Shown piece after piece: positions 1-11,180 of a DNA stretch of 64,000 nucleotides. The stretch lies in assembly GCF_900142665.1 (NCBI RefSeq), contig NZ_FRBR01000001.1, positions 992,001 to 1,056,000 on the forward strand, given 5' to 3'. The stretch is from Roseovarius pacificus. Its GTDB lineage: Bacteria > Pseudomonadota > Alphaproteobacteria > Rhodobacterales > Rhodobacteraceae. The notes beneath the pieces are model-generated. The model saw only the letters and a list, made by a program, of their open reading frames with translations, was not told the origin of the DNA and did not search any database. A program made the translations under genes and the position numbers. How positions within the stretch are numbered: position 1 is the stretch's first letter; every line of letters begins with the position of its first letter.

Positions 1-571
1 CCATGGGCGAGACGGCACTGCCCGAATACTCATCGCCCGAGTCGCCATCCGGCTCCCACTGATCATCGCGGGCGGCGACCGCGGCCTCCACCTCGGCGAT
101 GCGGTCTTCCAGAGCCGCAGAGGCGGGTTTGTCATCTGTGTCGGCAACGGCGTCGTCATGCGTGATGTCTTCCGCCACCTCGGCGGCCGGTTGATCCGGA
201 TCGGCAGGCGCCTCGTCGTCAGCGCGTTGCGACGTGTCATCGTCCTGACCGGACTCATCCGCGTCATCGGGCGCGTCGACCTGTGTATCCTCATCATGCG
301 CGTTGTGACGGAACTGCCAGACATCTTCGGCAACCAGCACATCGGTCCCGGCAGGGCCCGATTCGCCAGCCTCCGCCGCGGTTTCGTCGTCATCGGTGTG
401 ATCGACCCGCAAGGACGGCGTCAGAACCAGGCGGTGCTCAGTATCGGGTGTGTCCGCCTGGGTTTCCTGCGCGTCCGCAGTCACCTCATCGCTGCGGTCG
501 GCTGTCGAAACCAACCGGCGAATAGATGACAGGACATCCTCGATTTCCGCATTGCTGACGGGGTCAGACAT
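1..571 (-). CDS. DUF2497/PopZ-like acidic protein, C-terminus outside window
   Basis: The gene reads from an ATG at 571 leftwards with no stop before the window edge, so 190 codons are seen and the 3' end is missing. The N-terminus carries the short motif EIEDVLSSIRRLV (about residues 9-21). It resembles the start of alphaproteobacterial PopZ/DUF2497 proteins, where this helix precedes a long acidic Pro/Asp/Glu-rich linker. Here the rest of the visible part is indeed a low-complexity Asp/Glu/Ala linker. The diagnostic C-terminal oligomerisation helices of PopZ would lie outside the window, so a polar organiser role is only inferred. It lies 72 bp downstream of tolC on the same strand. Confidence 0.55.
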   Translation of the reverse strand, partial: MSDPVSNAEIEDVLSSIRRLVSTADRSDEVTADAQETQADTPDTEHRLVLTPSLRVDHTDDDETAAEAGESGPAGTDVLVAEDVWQFRHNAHDEDTQVDAPDDADESGQDDDTSQRADDEAPADPDQPAAEVAEDITHDDAVADTDDKPASAALEDRIAEVEAAVAARDDQWEPDGDSGDEYSGSAVSPM

Positions 572-643
572 GTTTTCGCACCACTCTTGCCTCGCCCCAG
601 TGTAGCCCCGAGGACAAATCCGCACAACAGATCAGGGCGTATT

Positions 644-2038
644 TTAGTTTTCGCCCAACGCGCGCAGCACCCGGTCCAGCTTGCGGCCTTGCGGGCTGAT
701 ATCCGCGGGAGCCGATTTCACCATGTTGTAGTAAGCCGCCGGATCGTATGTCTGGACCGCAAGGTTCATGTCCTTGGCCGTCAATTGCCCCATGGCCGCC
801 AGAACGGAGTAGGCCGCAGTATAAACGTCGATCTCTGCCGAGATCTGATTGGCCCGCGCATCCAGCAATTCCTGTTCGGCGTTCAGCACGTCAAGCGTAG
901 TACGGGCGCCAAGCGTTGCTTCTTCGCGAACCCCGCGGAACGCCACGGTGGCCGCACGTACCTGCTCGGTGCTGGATTCGCGACCGGCCCGCGCGGCCTG
1001 CAGATTGGCATAGGCATTCCCGACCTCCTGCTGCACGCGGAACAGCGCGACGTGCAGAGCCCCCCGGTTCGCATCGCGCCGGGCCATCGCCTGCCGGCGC
1101 AGCGCGCTCAGGCGACCGCCCTGATAGATCGGGCCACTCACGCCCACGCCGACGCTGCCCGTCCGGGTGTAGTCGGAATCACCGACTTCCTCGCTCAACC
1201 CGGCACGCGCCGTAAAACTTACCGAGGGCCGCATCGCCGCAGCCGCGGCCTCGATGGTCAACTCCGCCGCGGCAACATCATGCTGGACCTTCAGGACATC
1301 GGGGTGATTGCGTGCCGCGACCAGCTTGGACTGGTCGATGTCACCGCCGAGAGACGGCAGTGCCCCCGGTGCCTGCAGATCACCGGGCCTGCGCCCGACA
1401 GCCGCCACGTATTCCTCGATCGCCTGCGCCAGATCGCCCTGCGCCGCGGCCAGCCCGCTACGGGCCGAAGCCAGGCGCGCCTCGGCCTGCGCCACGTCGG
1501 TGCGTGTGACTTCACCGACCTCGAAACGGTCGCGGGCCGCACGCAATTCCTGCTCCAGCAAACGAAGATTGTTCTGGCGTAGCGAAACAAACGCGTTGTT
1601 CCGACGCACATTCATGTGGGCAAAGACGCCGCGCAACAGAACCTGCTGTTCGATGCTGCGCAGGGTCTGGCGTGTGGCCAGCACGGTTTCCTTGGCTGCC
1701 TCGATCTGGAACCCCGTGCGGCCGAAATCATACAGCAACCAGTCTGCCGTGATGCCAAGCGACGCATTGGTTTGCGCAACCGGCTGACGGTTACCCGAAA
1801 CCTTGCTGCGGCCGAAATCGCGCGTCATATCGACCGACCAGTTGATGATCGGGCGCAACTGCGACAACGTGACAGCCACATCCTCGTCCGCCGCACGCAA
1901 AAGCGCGCGATTCTGCTCGAGCAGGCCGCTGTTCTGATAGGTACTGACCAAGGTATCGGCCAGTGTTTCCGACCAGGCGGCAACCGGCGCGGCAAGGCTC
2001 ACTGCCACCGCAAGCACCGGGCCCGCTATTCTTTTCAT
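644..2038 (-). CDS. tolC: TolC family outer-membrane efflux/secretion channel
   Basis: Outer-membrane factor that forms the exit duct for type I secretion and RND/ABC efflux. The ATG at 2038 gives a classical signal peptide ending near AAWSET, then the two-fold TolC repeat of long amphipathic coiled-coil helices. These are rich in Ala/Gln/Arg (for example TDVAQAEARLASA in the first half and TTLDVLNAEQELLDA in the second). About 464 residues fits the family. An in-frame TTG at 2053 has AGGAGA six to seven bases upstream and could be the real start, adding five residues. The gene follows pcm with a gap of about 65 bp, and the pcm-tolC-DUF2497 order is typical of Rhodobacterales. Confidence 0.9.
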   Translation of the reverse strand: MKRIAGPVLAVAVSLAAPVAAWSETLADTLVSTYQNSGLLEQNRALLRAADEDVAVTLSQLRPIINWSVDMTRDFGRSKVSGNRQPVAQTNASLGITADWLLYDFGRTGFQIEAAKETVLATRQTLRSIEQQVLLRGVFAHMNVRRNNAFVSLRQNNLRLLEQELRAARDRFEVGEVTRTDVAQAEARLASARSGLAAAQGDLAQAIEEYVAAVGRRPGDLQAPGALPSLGGDIDQSKLVAARNHPDVLKVQHDVAAAELTIEAAAAAMRPSVSFTARAGLSEEVGDSDYTRTGSVGVGVSGPIYQGGRLSALRRQAMARRDANRGALHVALFRVQQEVGNAYANLQAARAGRESSTEQVRAATVAFRGVREEATLGARTTLDVLNAEQELLDARANQISAEIDVYTAAYSVLAAMGQLTAKDMNLAVQTYDPAAYYNMVKSAPADISPQGRKLDRVLRALGEN

Positions 2039-2103
2039 AGTTGCTTGCCTCAATGTATTCTCCTGACGATCAAACCTGTCGCATCCCTGCCTGTGAACGC
2101 AGC

Positions 2104-2757
2104 CTAGAGAGTGAATGCCGCGTGGCGTTCAAACCCCGGCAAAACCGGCGCACCCGCGTTGAACGCGAAGCGCCATGTCATGTCTCCATCGATCTTGTAT
2201 CCGATGCGGACCACACCCAGGGCCCCTTCCATGAAAAGACAGGCGATACGACCGCCGTCTTTCAACTGGTCGAGCAATGCATCGGGCAGATGCTCGACCG
2301 CGCCCTGCAAAACGATCACGTCATAGGGCCCGTGTTCGGCGGCTCCCTGAGCGAGCGGGCCCTCGTGCAGCACGACATTATCGGCCCCGTTTTCCGCCAG
2401 AAGACCCTGCGCCTCAGCGGCCATGTCGGCGTTTTCTTCGACGGCGACGACCGCCTCGGCCATCCGGGCCATGACAGCAGAGGAATACCCAAGAGCGCAG
2501 CCGATATCCAGAACCAGCTCATCGCCCTGGATGTCCAGAGCATCCAGCATCTTGGCCAGTGTGCGCGGTTCGATCACCACACGCCCGCCGCCCAGATCGA
2601 TATTCTCACCGATATAGGCCGCTTCGCGCAGGTTGCGCGGCACGAACGCCTCGCGCGGGACCGACATCATCGCGTCGATGATCGGAAACTTGGTTACGTC
2701 GGACGGGCGGATCTGGGTATCGACCATAACGGTACGCCGCGCGGAATAGTCTGTCAT
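2104..2757 (-). CDS. pcm: protein-L-isoaspartate O-methyltransferase
   Basis: Class I SAM-dependent methyltransferase that repairs isoaspartyl residues in damaged proteins in the cytosol. The ATG at 2757 (protein begins MTDYSARRTVMVDTQIRP) gives 217 residues, normal for the family. Upstream in-frame sequence is not protein-like and runs toward the tRNA gene, so a longer start is rejected. Visible motifs are the substrate-loop region VPREAFVP, the EPRTLAKML segment, SAM motif I LVLDIGCALGYSSA (about residues 80-93) and the acidic post-I segment AVVAVEE. It probably leads a transcription unit into tolC. Confidence 0.88.
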   Translation of the reverse strand: MTDYSARRTVMVDTQIRPSDVTKFPIIDAMMSVPREAFVPRNLREAAYIGENIDLGGGRVVIEPRTLAKMLDALDIQGDELVLDIGCALGYSSAVMARMAEAVVAVEENADMAAEAQGLLAENGADNVVLHEGPLAQGAAEHGPYDVIVLQGAVEHLPDALLDQLKDGGRIACLFMEGALGVVRIGYKIDGDMTWRFAFNAGAPVLPGFERHAAFTL

Positions 2758-2902
2758 CGGCCAGGCTCTCGTCTTCTGGGAATGTCGCAATATATTTTGA
2801 CATATCCTCCGGCGGGGAACAACGCAAATACGTACGACATTCCGCAATGCGGCTCTTGCACAGCACGCAGCGATCGGATAACCGACGTGAACCACCCAAG
2901 AC

Positions 2903-2976
2903 GGCGAGTTGGCGGAGTGGTGACGCAGCGGATTGCAAATCCGTGTACACCGGTTCGATTCCGGTACTCGCCTCCA
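2903..2976 (+). tRNA. tRNA-Cys (GCA)
   Basis: A 74-nt cloverleaf. The 7-bp acceptor stem GGCGAGT pairs with ACTCGCC, the anticodon loop ATTGCAAAT carries GCA, and the T arm CCGGTTCGATTCCGG is canonical. Discriminator T and an encoded CCA occupy 2973-2976. It stands alone between pcm (minus) and glpK (minus). No duplicated 3' end of this tRNA was noticed nearby, so there is no sign that it is in use as an integration site. Confidence 0.97.
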
Positions 2977-3025
2977 TTTCTCGGTAGTAACACGGCCCTA
3001 AATTCGATCGGCTGCAGAGTATCTC

Positions 3026-4522
3026 TCAGAAGCTGAGCGTTGCGGTCACCGCGCGTTTCCAGGCGCTGTATTTGCGATCCCGCTCGGTGGGGTCCATGTC
3101 GGCGGTGAACTGGCGCTCCAGAACCCAGGTCCGGGCGAATTCCTCCGGCCCCGGATACAGCCCGATCTTCATGCCCGCCAGCCATGCCGCGCCGAGTGCG
3201 GTGGTTTCCAGAACCTCGGGGCGGTCCACCGGCGCGTCGATGATGTCGGACAGGAACTGCATCGCCCAGTCCGAGGCGCTCATGCCGCCATCCACCCGCA
3301 ATGTCGCCACCTCGCCGCTACCCGCCTGCGCCGCCCAGTCGGCGCGCATCGCGTCCAGCAGATCGCGGGTTTGATAGCCCACGCTTTCCAGCGCGGCGCG
3401 GGCAAACTCCTCGGGGCGCGAATTTCGGGTCAGACCGAACACCGCGCCACGGCATTCGGCGTTCCAGTACGGCGCGCCGAGCCCGGTGAAGGCAGGGACC
3501 AGCACCACGTTCTGCGCCGGATCGGCGCGTTCGGCCAGGGGTTGCGTCTCCGAGGCCTCGCGGATGATCTTCAGCCCGTCGCGCAGCCATTGCACCACGG
3601 CCCCGGCGACGAAAATCGACCCTTCGAGCGCATAGGTCGGCTTGCCGTCCAGTTGATAGGCGATGGTCGTCAGAAGGCGGTTTTGCGACGCGACCGGCGT
3701 ATCGCCGGTGTTCAGCAGCGCAAAACACCCCGTGCCATAGGTCGACTTCATCATGCCCGGACGAAAACAGGCCTGCCCCACGGTGGCCGCCTGCTGATCC
3801 CCCGCAACACCGCGAATCGGAATTTCACGCCCGAACAGATCGGCGCGGGCCATTCCGTAATCGTCGGCGCTGTCACGCACCTCGGGCAACATCTGTCGGG
3901 GGATGTCCAGCAGATCGCAGATGGTCGAACTCCACCGCCCCTTGCGAATGTCATACAGCAATGTGCGCGCGGCATTGGTGGCATCGGTGGCATGCACCGC
4001 ACCACCGGTCAGCTTCCAGATCAGGAAGGTATCGACTGTGCCGAACAACAGATCCCCGGCTTCGGCACGCGCCCGTGCGCCATCGACATTGTCCAGAATC
4101 CATTTCAGCTTGGTCCCCGAGAAATAAGGGTCCAGCAACAGGCCGGTGCGGTCGCTGACCATCGCCTCGTGGCCCGCATCGCGCAATTCGCGACAAAAAT
4201 CGGCGGTTCGGCGATCCTGCCAGACGATGGCGTTGCAGACCGGCACGCCGGTCGCGCGATCCCAGACGACGGTCGTCTCGCGCTGGTTGGTGATTCCGAT
4301 GGCGCTGATATCCGCCACGGTCAGCCCCGCGCGTTCGATGACCTCGCGGCAGGTCCCCGCCGTCGTGGACCACAGATCGTTGGGGTCGTGTTCGACCCAG
4401 CCGGAATCGGGAAAGTGCTGGCGAAATTCTTCCTGTGCGGTCGCGACCAGCCGCATATCGCGATCAAAAAGGATCGCCCGGCTGGACGTGGTGCCCTGAT
4501 CAATGGCTAGGATATGGGTCAT
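3026..4522 (-). CDS. glpK: glycerol kinase
   Basis: Phosphorylates glycerol to sn-glycerol-3-phosphate with ATP, trapping the substrate brought in by the adjacent ABC transporter. The 498 residues show the FGGY kinase phosphate-1 motif DQGTTSSR (residues 7-14), the second-domain segment [13 protein letters not shown], the loop STYGTGCF and the C-terminal [16 protein letters not shown]. It is the last gene of the glp unit, separated from glpV by 169 bp containing a strong hairpin. No glpF facilitator gene is present, consistent with ABC-driven glycerol uptake. Confidence 0.97.
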   Translation of the reverse strand: MTHILAIDQGTTSSRAILFDRDMRLVATAQEEFRQHFPDSGWVEHDPNDLWSTTAGTCREVIERAGLTVADISAIGITNQRETTVVWDRATGVPVCNAIVWQDRRTADFCRELRDAGHEAMVSDRTGLLLDPYFSGTKLKWILDNVDGARARAEAGDLLFGTVDTFLIWKLTGGAVHATDATNAARTLLYDIRKGRWSSTICDLLDIPRQMLPEVRDSADDYGMARADLFGREIPIRGVAGDQQAATVGQACFRPGMMKSTYGTGCFALLNTGDTPVASQNRLLTTIAYQLDGKPTYALEGSIFVAGAVVQWLRDGLKIIREASETQPLAERADPAQNVVLVPAFTGLGAPYWNAECRGAVFGLTRNSRPEEFARAALESVGYQTRDLLDAMRADWAAQAGSGEVATLRVDGGMSASDWAMQFLSDIIDAPVDRPEVLETTALGAAWLAGMKIGLYPGPEEFARTWVLERQFTADMDPTERDRKYSAWKRAVTATLSF

Positions 4523-4654
4523 CGGTCTGGTCCTGCGCGTTTATCGTGTTCGGGATAAGAGAAAGCGACCGCCACGGGCGCGGCGATCGCAGTTTAGCCG
4601 TGCCAGCCATCCGTGCAACACCATCGGCAACCGCATGGCGACCGGGCAGGGCAT

Positions 4655-4682
4655 CCGGGGCCGGCTGGAACTCCGGCCCCGG
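4655..4682 (-). promoter_or_regulatory. intercistronic hairpin between glpV and glpK
   Basis: A perfect 10-bp inverted repeat (CCGGGGCCGG / CCGGCCCCGG) with an 8-nt loop lies just after the glpV stop. No T-run follows on the minus strand, so it does not look like a full intrinsic terminator. A 3'-end stabiliser for the upstream mRNA, or partial attenuation that lowers glpK relative to glpV, is more likely. Function is inferred from position only. Confidence 0.55.
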
Positions 4683-4691
4683 AGCGTATGT

Positions 4692-6410
<1,719 letters not shown>

Positions 6411-6513
6411 TGGTTTCTATCCTCCCGTGTTTCGAACCAATTGTCGTCATTTCTGTCCGGGGAACTTCGTGTCGTGCGCCGGATGTCCCCGGCCCCCATG
6501 CGCACGCCCTGCC

Positions 6514-6786
6514 CTAGACCCAGCGGAACACCGCCGCGGCATAAAGCAGGCAAACCAGCATCGCGTAGGGCTGATGCGCCCCCACGATCGCCAACCAGGC
6601 CAGATTGATGAAGGCCGAGCCCAAGAGCGTGATGAACAACCTGTCACCGCGCGTCGTTTCGATCCCCAGAACGCCGTGCCGGGGTGTTTCGGGATACCTG
6701 ACCGCCAACACCGTGAAGGTGATCAACAATGCCGCAATTACTCCAAAGAATGCGGCGGTCGGCCATGTCCATGCCATCCATTCCAT
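6514..6786 (-). CDS. glpU: DUF2160 small membrane protein of the glycerol ABC operon
   Basis: A 90-residue protein with three probable membrane segments: WPTAAFFGVIAALLITFTV, LFITLLGSAFINLAWLAIV and YAMLVCLLYAAAVFRW. The family (DUF2160) is found between the permease and binding-protein genes of glpSTPQUV-type operons. Its biochemical role is not established; an accessory of the permease complex is plausible. A strong AAGGAGGT ribosome binding site precedes the ATG. In this genome a palindrome-flanked nuclease gene lies between it and glpQ. Confidence 0.8.
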   Translation of the reverse strand: MEWMAWTWPTAAFFGVIAALLITFTVLAVRYPETPRHGVLGIETTRGDRLFITLLGSAFINLAWLAIVGAHQPYAMLVCLLYAAAVFRWV

Positions 6787-6814
6787 TTAGAATACCTCCT
6801 TCCGATACAGCACC

Positions 6815-6844
6815 GTCATCCTCGGGCCCGACCCGAGGATCTCC
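6815..6844. repeat. REP-like palindrome, left end of GIY-YIG cassette
   Basis: A hairpin with perfect 9-bp arms (ATCCTCGGG / CCCGAGGAT) and loop CCCGA, preceded by GTC and followed by CTCC. It is the inverted partner of 7219-7248. When read through, palindromes of this kind encode peptides such as HVILGPDPRIS or SSSGLTRGS, which is why automatic gene finders often extend neighbouring genes into them. Confidence 0.85.
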
Positions 6845-6869
6845 TGGCCATCAAGCCATCCGGTCGAGT

Positions 6870-7184
6870 TTAACGATGATGAAGGTCTGGTTGGCCGGAA
6901 ATCTCCTGCCAAAAATCGACCCAATCGGGATTGGCTTGCTCGACCAGTTCGATTTTCCAGTCGCGGCTCCAGCGCTTCAAAGCCTTTTCGCGCCGAATCG
7001 CTGCGGCAGGTTCGACGTGATGCTCGTACCAGATCAGACGTGTGAGATTGTAGCGGTCGGTAAATCCGGAAATTGCGTGGGTGCGATGTTCCCAGACACG
7101 CCGCACAAGATCGTTTGTGACCCCGATGTAAAGCGTCCCGTGGCGTTTGTTCGTCACGATATAAACGTACATGTCTTTGGGCAT
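6870..7184 (-). CDS. GIY-YIG family nuclease, small stand-alone type
   Basis: A 104-residue protein consisting of one GIY-YIG domain. The start MPKDMYVYIVTNKRHGTLYIG contains the two family strands, with YIV for GIY and YIG for YIG (about residues 7-20). The catalytic-region arginine lies in TNDLVRRVWEHR, and the C-terminal Glu side in RREKALKRWSR. The ATG at 7184 is preferred because upstream in-frame codons run into the palindrome. Proteins of this UPF0213-like class are common in alphaproteobacteria and their biological role is not established. The flanking inverted palindromes suggest a selfish element or a repeat-maintenance enzyme. Confidence 0.85.
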   Translation of the reverse strand: MPKDMYVYIVTNKRHGTLYIGVTNDLVRRVWEHRTHAISGFTDRYNLTRLIWYEHHVEPAAAIRREKALKRWSRDWKIELVEQANPDWVDFWQEISGQPDLHHR

Positions 7185-7218
7185 TGGTCGCCTCAAACTG
7201 CGTGAGGCGCTCCTCCAC

Positions 7219-7248
7219 GGAGATCCTCGGGTCAGGCCCGAGGATGAC
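7219..7248. repeat. REP-like palindrome, right end of GIY-YIG cassette
   Basis: Inverted copy of 6815-6844 with a single C/T difference in the loop; the 9-bp arms are perfect. It lies 26 bp before the glpQ stop side of the gap. Confidence 0.85.
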
Positions 7249-7274
7249 ATGCCTGGGGTTAATGAATGGTTCCA

Positions 7275-8126
<852 letters not shown>

Positions 8127-8127
8127 G

Positions 8128-9006
8128 TCAGTTGCCCTCCCGTTTGTCGAGATTGGTCATCACCGTGTAGAACACCCAGGAGATCAGCAGGATCACCAGG
8201 AAATACATGATCGAGAACGCCGCCGCCGGGCCCAGATCGAACTGACCAAGCGCCATTTTCACAAGGTCGATCGACAGGAAGGTGGTGGCATTGCCCGGCC
8301 CTCCGCCGGTCACCACGAACGGCTCGGTATAGATCATGAAACTGTCCATGAACCGCAGCAGGATCGCGATCATCAGTACACCCGCCATCTTGGGCAGTTC
8401 GATATAACGGAACACTTTCCAGCGGCTTGCCTGGTCGATTTTGGCCGCCTGATAATAGGCGTCGGGGATGGATTGCAGCCCGGCATAGGCCAGCAGCGCC
8501 ACCAGCGACGTCCAGTGCCACACATCCATGACGATCACCGTCACCCATGCGTCGATCACGTTCTGGGTGTAGTTGTATTCGATCCCGAGCGCGTCCAGCG
8601 TATAGCCCAGCAGGCCGATATCCACCCGCCCGAAAATCTGCCAGATCGTGCCGACCACGTTCCACGGCACCAGCAGCGGCAGCGACATCACCACCAGACA
8701 GAAGCTGGTCCAGAATCCACGCTTGGGCATGTTCAGCGCCACGAAGATGCCCAGGGGCACCTCGATCGCCAGAATGATCGCCGAAAACGCCATCTGGCGG
8801 GCCAGCGCATCCCACATGCGTTCCTCCGCCAGCATCTCGCGAAACCATTCGAGCCCCGCCCAGAAGAACTGATTGTTGCCGAAACTGTCCTGAACCGAAT
8901 AGTTGACAACTGTCATCAGCGGGATCACCGCCGAAAAGGCCACCAGCACCAGAACCGGCAGGACAAGGAACCACGCCTTGTGATTGACCGTCTTTTCCTG
9001 CATCAT
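8128..9006 (-). CDS. glpP: glycerol ABC transporter permease (GlpP type)
   Basis: Inner-membrane permease of the MalF/UgpA class, 292 residues with six or so membrane helices beginning at AWFLVLPVLVLVAFSAVI. The EAA motif is visible as YAGLQSIPDAYYQAAKIDQAS (about residues 194-214). Its start overlaps the end of glpT by four bases and its stop is one base from glpQ, so the pair is translationally coupled. Confidence 0.88.
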   Translation of the reverse strand: MMQEKTVNHKAWFLVLPVLVLVAFSAVIPLMTVVNYSVQDSFGNNQFFWAGLEWFREMLAEERMWDALARQMAFSAIILAIEVPLGIFVALNMPKRGFWTSFCLVVMSLPLLVPWNVVGTIWQIFGRVDIGLLGYTLDALGIEYNYTQNVIDAWVTVIVMDVWHWTSLVALLAYAGLQSIPDAYYQAAKIDQASRWKVFRYIELPKMAGVLMIAILLRFMDSFMIYTEPFVVTGGGPGNATTFLSIDLVKMALGQFDLGPAAAFSIMYFLVILLISWVFYTVMTNLDKREGN

Positions 9007-10079
9007 GCGGCCTCCCCCTGAACGCGCCAGTCATTGGCGTAGACATTGATATGCGCGGGATCGAACACGACACGGGTCTTGTCGGCGCCGATCTCTTCGC
9101 CCTCGCCCGCGATGATGTTGATGTCGTTCCCAAAGAAATCGGCCCGCACGATCTTGTGGCGGCCCACATCCTCGACCCGGCGGATATTCACCGGCAGGCC
9201 CTCGCTGTCCGAGAGGCGCGCGAATTCGGGGCGCACACCGATTTCCACCTTGCCCTCCAGCGGGCCATAGCCCTGCCCCAGATCAAGCGAGGAGCCGTTG
9301 ACATAGGCCTGCCGTCCGTCAACCCTGGCCGGGATCACGTTCATTCCCGGCGAGCCGATGAAATAGCCCACGAAGGTATGTTCGGGCCGCTCGAACAGTT
9401 CTTCGGGCGTGCCGATCTGCACCACACGCCCGTCATACATGACCACCACCTTGTCGGCGAAGGTCAGCGCCTCGGTCTGGTCGTGGGTGACATAGATCAT
9501 CGTATGTCCGAATTCGTGATGCAGCGATTTCAGCTGTGTGCGCAGCTCCCACTTCATGTGCGGGTCGATCACGGTCAGCGGTTCGTCGAACAACAGGGCG
9601 TTCACGTCCTTGCGCACCATGCCGCGGCCAAGGCTGATCTTCTGCTTGGCATCTGCCGTCAGCCCGCGCGCCTTGCGGTCCAGTTCGGCCTCCATGCCGA
9701 TCATGCGCGCCACATCCTGCACACGTTCGGCGACATAGGCCTCGTCCCGCCCCCGGTTGCGCAACGGAAAAGCCAGATTATCCCGCACGGTCATGGTGTC
9801 ATAGACGACCGGAAACTGGAAAACCTGCGCGATGTTGCGCTCTGCCGTGGGCGCATCGGTGACATCCTGACCGTCGAACAGGATACGCCCCTGGCTGGGA
9901 TTCAGCAGCCCCGAGATGATGTTGAGCAATGTGGATTTCCCGCAGCCCGACGAGCCGAGCAGGGCATAGGCCGCGCCATCCTCCCAGTCGTGGTTGAGTT
10001 CCTTCAGCGCATAATCCGCCTCGCCCGTCGGGTTGGGCAGGTAGGAATGCGCCAGATTGTCCAAAGTGATCTTTGCCAT
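9003..10079 (-). CDS. glpT: glycerol ABC transporter ATPase (GlpT type)
   Basis: Cytoplasmic ATPase subunit of 358 residues: a nucleotide-binding domain followed by a MalK-type TOBE/OB regulatory domain. Walker A is LLGSSGCGKST (about residues 39-49) and Walker B is NALLFDEPLTVID. The signature region reads LTADAKQKISLGRGM, diverging from canonical LSGGQ. The H-loop is in IYVTHDQTEA. It works with the paralogous glpS product, an ATPase heterodimer being typical of this transporter. The name follows the Rhizobium glp ABC nomenclature and is not the E. coli GlpT antiporter. Confidence 0.85.
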   Translation of the reverse strand: MAKITLDNLAHSYLPNPTGEADYALKELNHDWEDGAAYALLGSSGCGKSTLLNIISGLLNPSQGRILFDGQDVTDAPTAERNIAQVFQFPVVYDTMTVRDNLAFPLRNRGRDEAYVAERVQDVARMIGMEAELDRKARGLTADAKQKISLGRGMVRKDVNALLFDEPLTVIDPHMKWELRTQLKSLHHEFGHTMIYVTHDQTEALTFADKVVVMYDGRVVQIGTPEELFERPEHTFVGYFIGSPGMNVIPARVDGRQAYVNGSSLDLGQGYGPLEGKVEIGVRPEFARLSDSEGLPVNIRRVEDVGRHKIVRADFFGNDINIIAGEGEEIGADKTRVVFDPAHINVYANDWRVQGEAA

Positions 10080-10091
10080 TCGCCCTCCTCC

Positions 10092-11180
10092 TCAGGCCGC
10101 CAGCGCATAGGCGGCGGACGCGACCAGCGCACCGTCCTCGCCAAAGATGTAGACATGGCTGGGGTCCAGATAGACATCCAGATCGGTCCCCAGTGCCAGA
10201 TCGTGCACGCCATGAACCAGCCCCACCCACCGTTCGCCGTGATGATCGAGATGCACGAAGGTTTCGGACCCGGTCAGTTCCGTCACCGTCAGCCGGGCGG
10301 TGAATTTCATGGCATCCGCCGTATGCCGCCCGATTTCCAGATGGTTGGGCCGAAATCCGGCGTTGTAGCGGCCATCGGGCAGATCGGCCAACTTGCCGGT
10401 GGCGGGGGTCGTCTGACCGTCCCCGAACAACAGCTTTCCACCGGTCTTACTGACTTGCAGGAAATTCATCGGCGGGTCACTGAAAACCCGTGCCGTCGTG
10501 GCGTCCACGGGTTGACGATACACCTCCGGCGTGGGGCCGAACTGCGTGACGCACCCTTCCCACAGCGTAGCGGTGTTGCCGCCCAGCAAAAGCGCCTCTT
10601 CCGGCTCGGTCGTGGCGTAGACGAAAATCGCGCCGGACTCTTCGAAAATCTTCGGAATCTCGACGCGCAATTCCTCGCGCAGCTTGTAATCCAGATTGGC
10701 CAGCGGTTCATCCAGCAGCACCAGCCCGGCCCCCTTGACCAACGCCCGCGCCAATGCGCAACGCTGCTGCTGACCGCCCGACAATTCCAACGGCTTGCGC
10801 GCCAGCATCGGCGTCAGTTGCATCAGGTCAGCGGTTTTCTGAACCTCCGCGTCGATCTCGGCGGCGGGCCGGCCAAGCAGGCGCAGGGGCGAGGCGATAT
10901 TGTCGTAAACGCTCATCGACGGGTAGTTGATGAACTGCTGATACACCATCGCCACGTTGCGATCATGTACCTTCTGGCCGGTCACGTCCTGATCGTTCCA
11001 CAGGATACGGCCCGCATTTGGCGCATCCAGCCCCGCCATCAGCCGCATCAAGGAGGTCTTGCCAGACAAGGTCGGCCCCAGAAGCACGTTCATCGTGCCC
11101 TTTTCCAAGGTCAGGTCGGTCGGATAGATATGTGTCTGCCCGCTCACCGCCTTGGATACGCCCTCCAGTTTCAATGTCAT
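10092..11180 (-). CDS. glpS: glycerol ABC transporter ATPase (GlpS type)
   Basis: Second MalK-like ATPase, 362 residues. Walker A is atypical, GPTLSGKTS instead of the usual GxxGxGKST (about residues 33-41). The signature LELSGGQQQRCALARAL and Walker B LVLLDEPLANLD are intact. The H-loop segment reads IFVYATTEPEEALLL, with Thr in place of the switch His usually found as THD. GlpS may therefore be the catalytically weaker half of the ATPase pair. The ATG overlaps the glpD stop (ATGA), which fixes the start against a longer in-frame ORF. Confidence 0.85.
   Translation of the reverse strand: MTLKLEGVSKAVSGQTHIYPTDLTLEKGTMNVLLGPTLSGKTSLMRLMAGLDAPNAGRILWNDQDVTGQKVHDRNVAMVYQQFINYPSMSVYDNIASPLRLLGRPAAEIDAEVQKTADLMQLTPMLARKPLELSGGQQQRCALARALVKGAGLVLLDEPLANLDYKLREELRVEIPKIFEESGAIFVYATTEPEEALLLGGNTATLWEGCVTQFGPTPEVYRQPVDATTARVFSDPPMNFLQVSKTGGKLLFGDGQTTPATGKLADLPDGRYNAGFRPNHLEIGRHTADAMKFTARLTVTELTGSETFVHLDHHGERWVGLVHGVHDLALGTDLDVYLDPSHVYIFGEDGALVASAAYALAA

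Larger units (their letters stand above)
6815..7248. mobile_element. putative cassette: GIY-YIG nuclease gene bounded by 30-bp inverted palindromes
   Basis: Two 30-bp sequences, at 6815-6844 and 7219-7248, are inverted copies of each other with one mismatch (29/30). Each is itself a hairpin: a 9-bp arm ATCCTCGGG, a 5-nt loop and the arm CCCGAGGAT. They enclose a single small gene of the GIY-YIG family. The unit lies entirely in the glpQ-glpU gap, on the same strand as the operon, and leaves both neighbours intact. No target duplication is obvious at the outer edges. The layout resembles REP-RAYT units but with an unrelated nuclease. That it is mobile is inference. Confidence 0.6.

Noticed and set aside
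2903-2976. tRNA-Cys as an attachment site for an integrated element
   Set aside because: No integrase and no repeated tRNA 3' end nearby; flanking genes are housekeeping.
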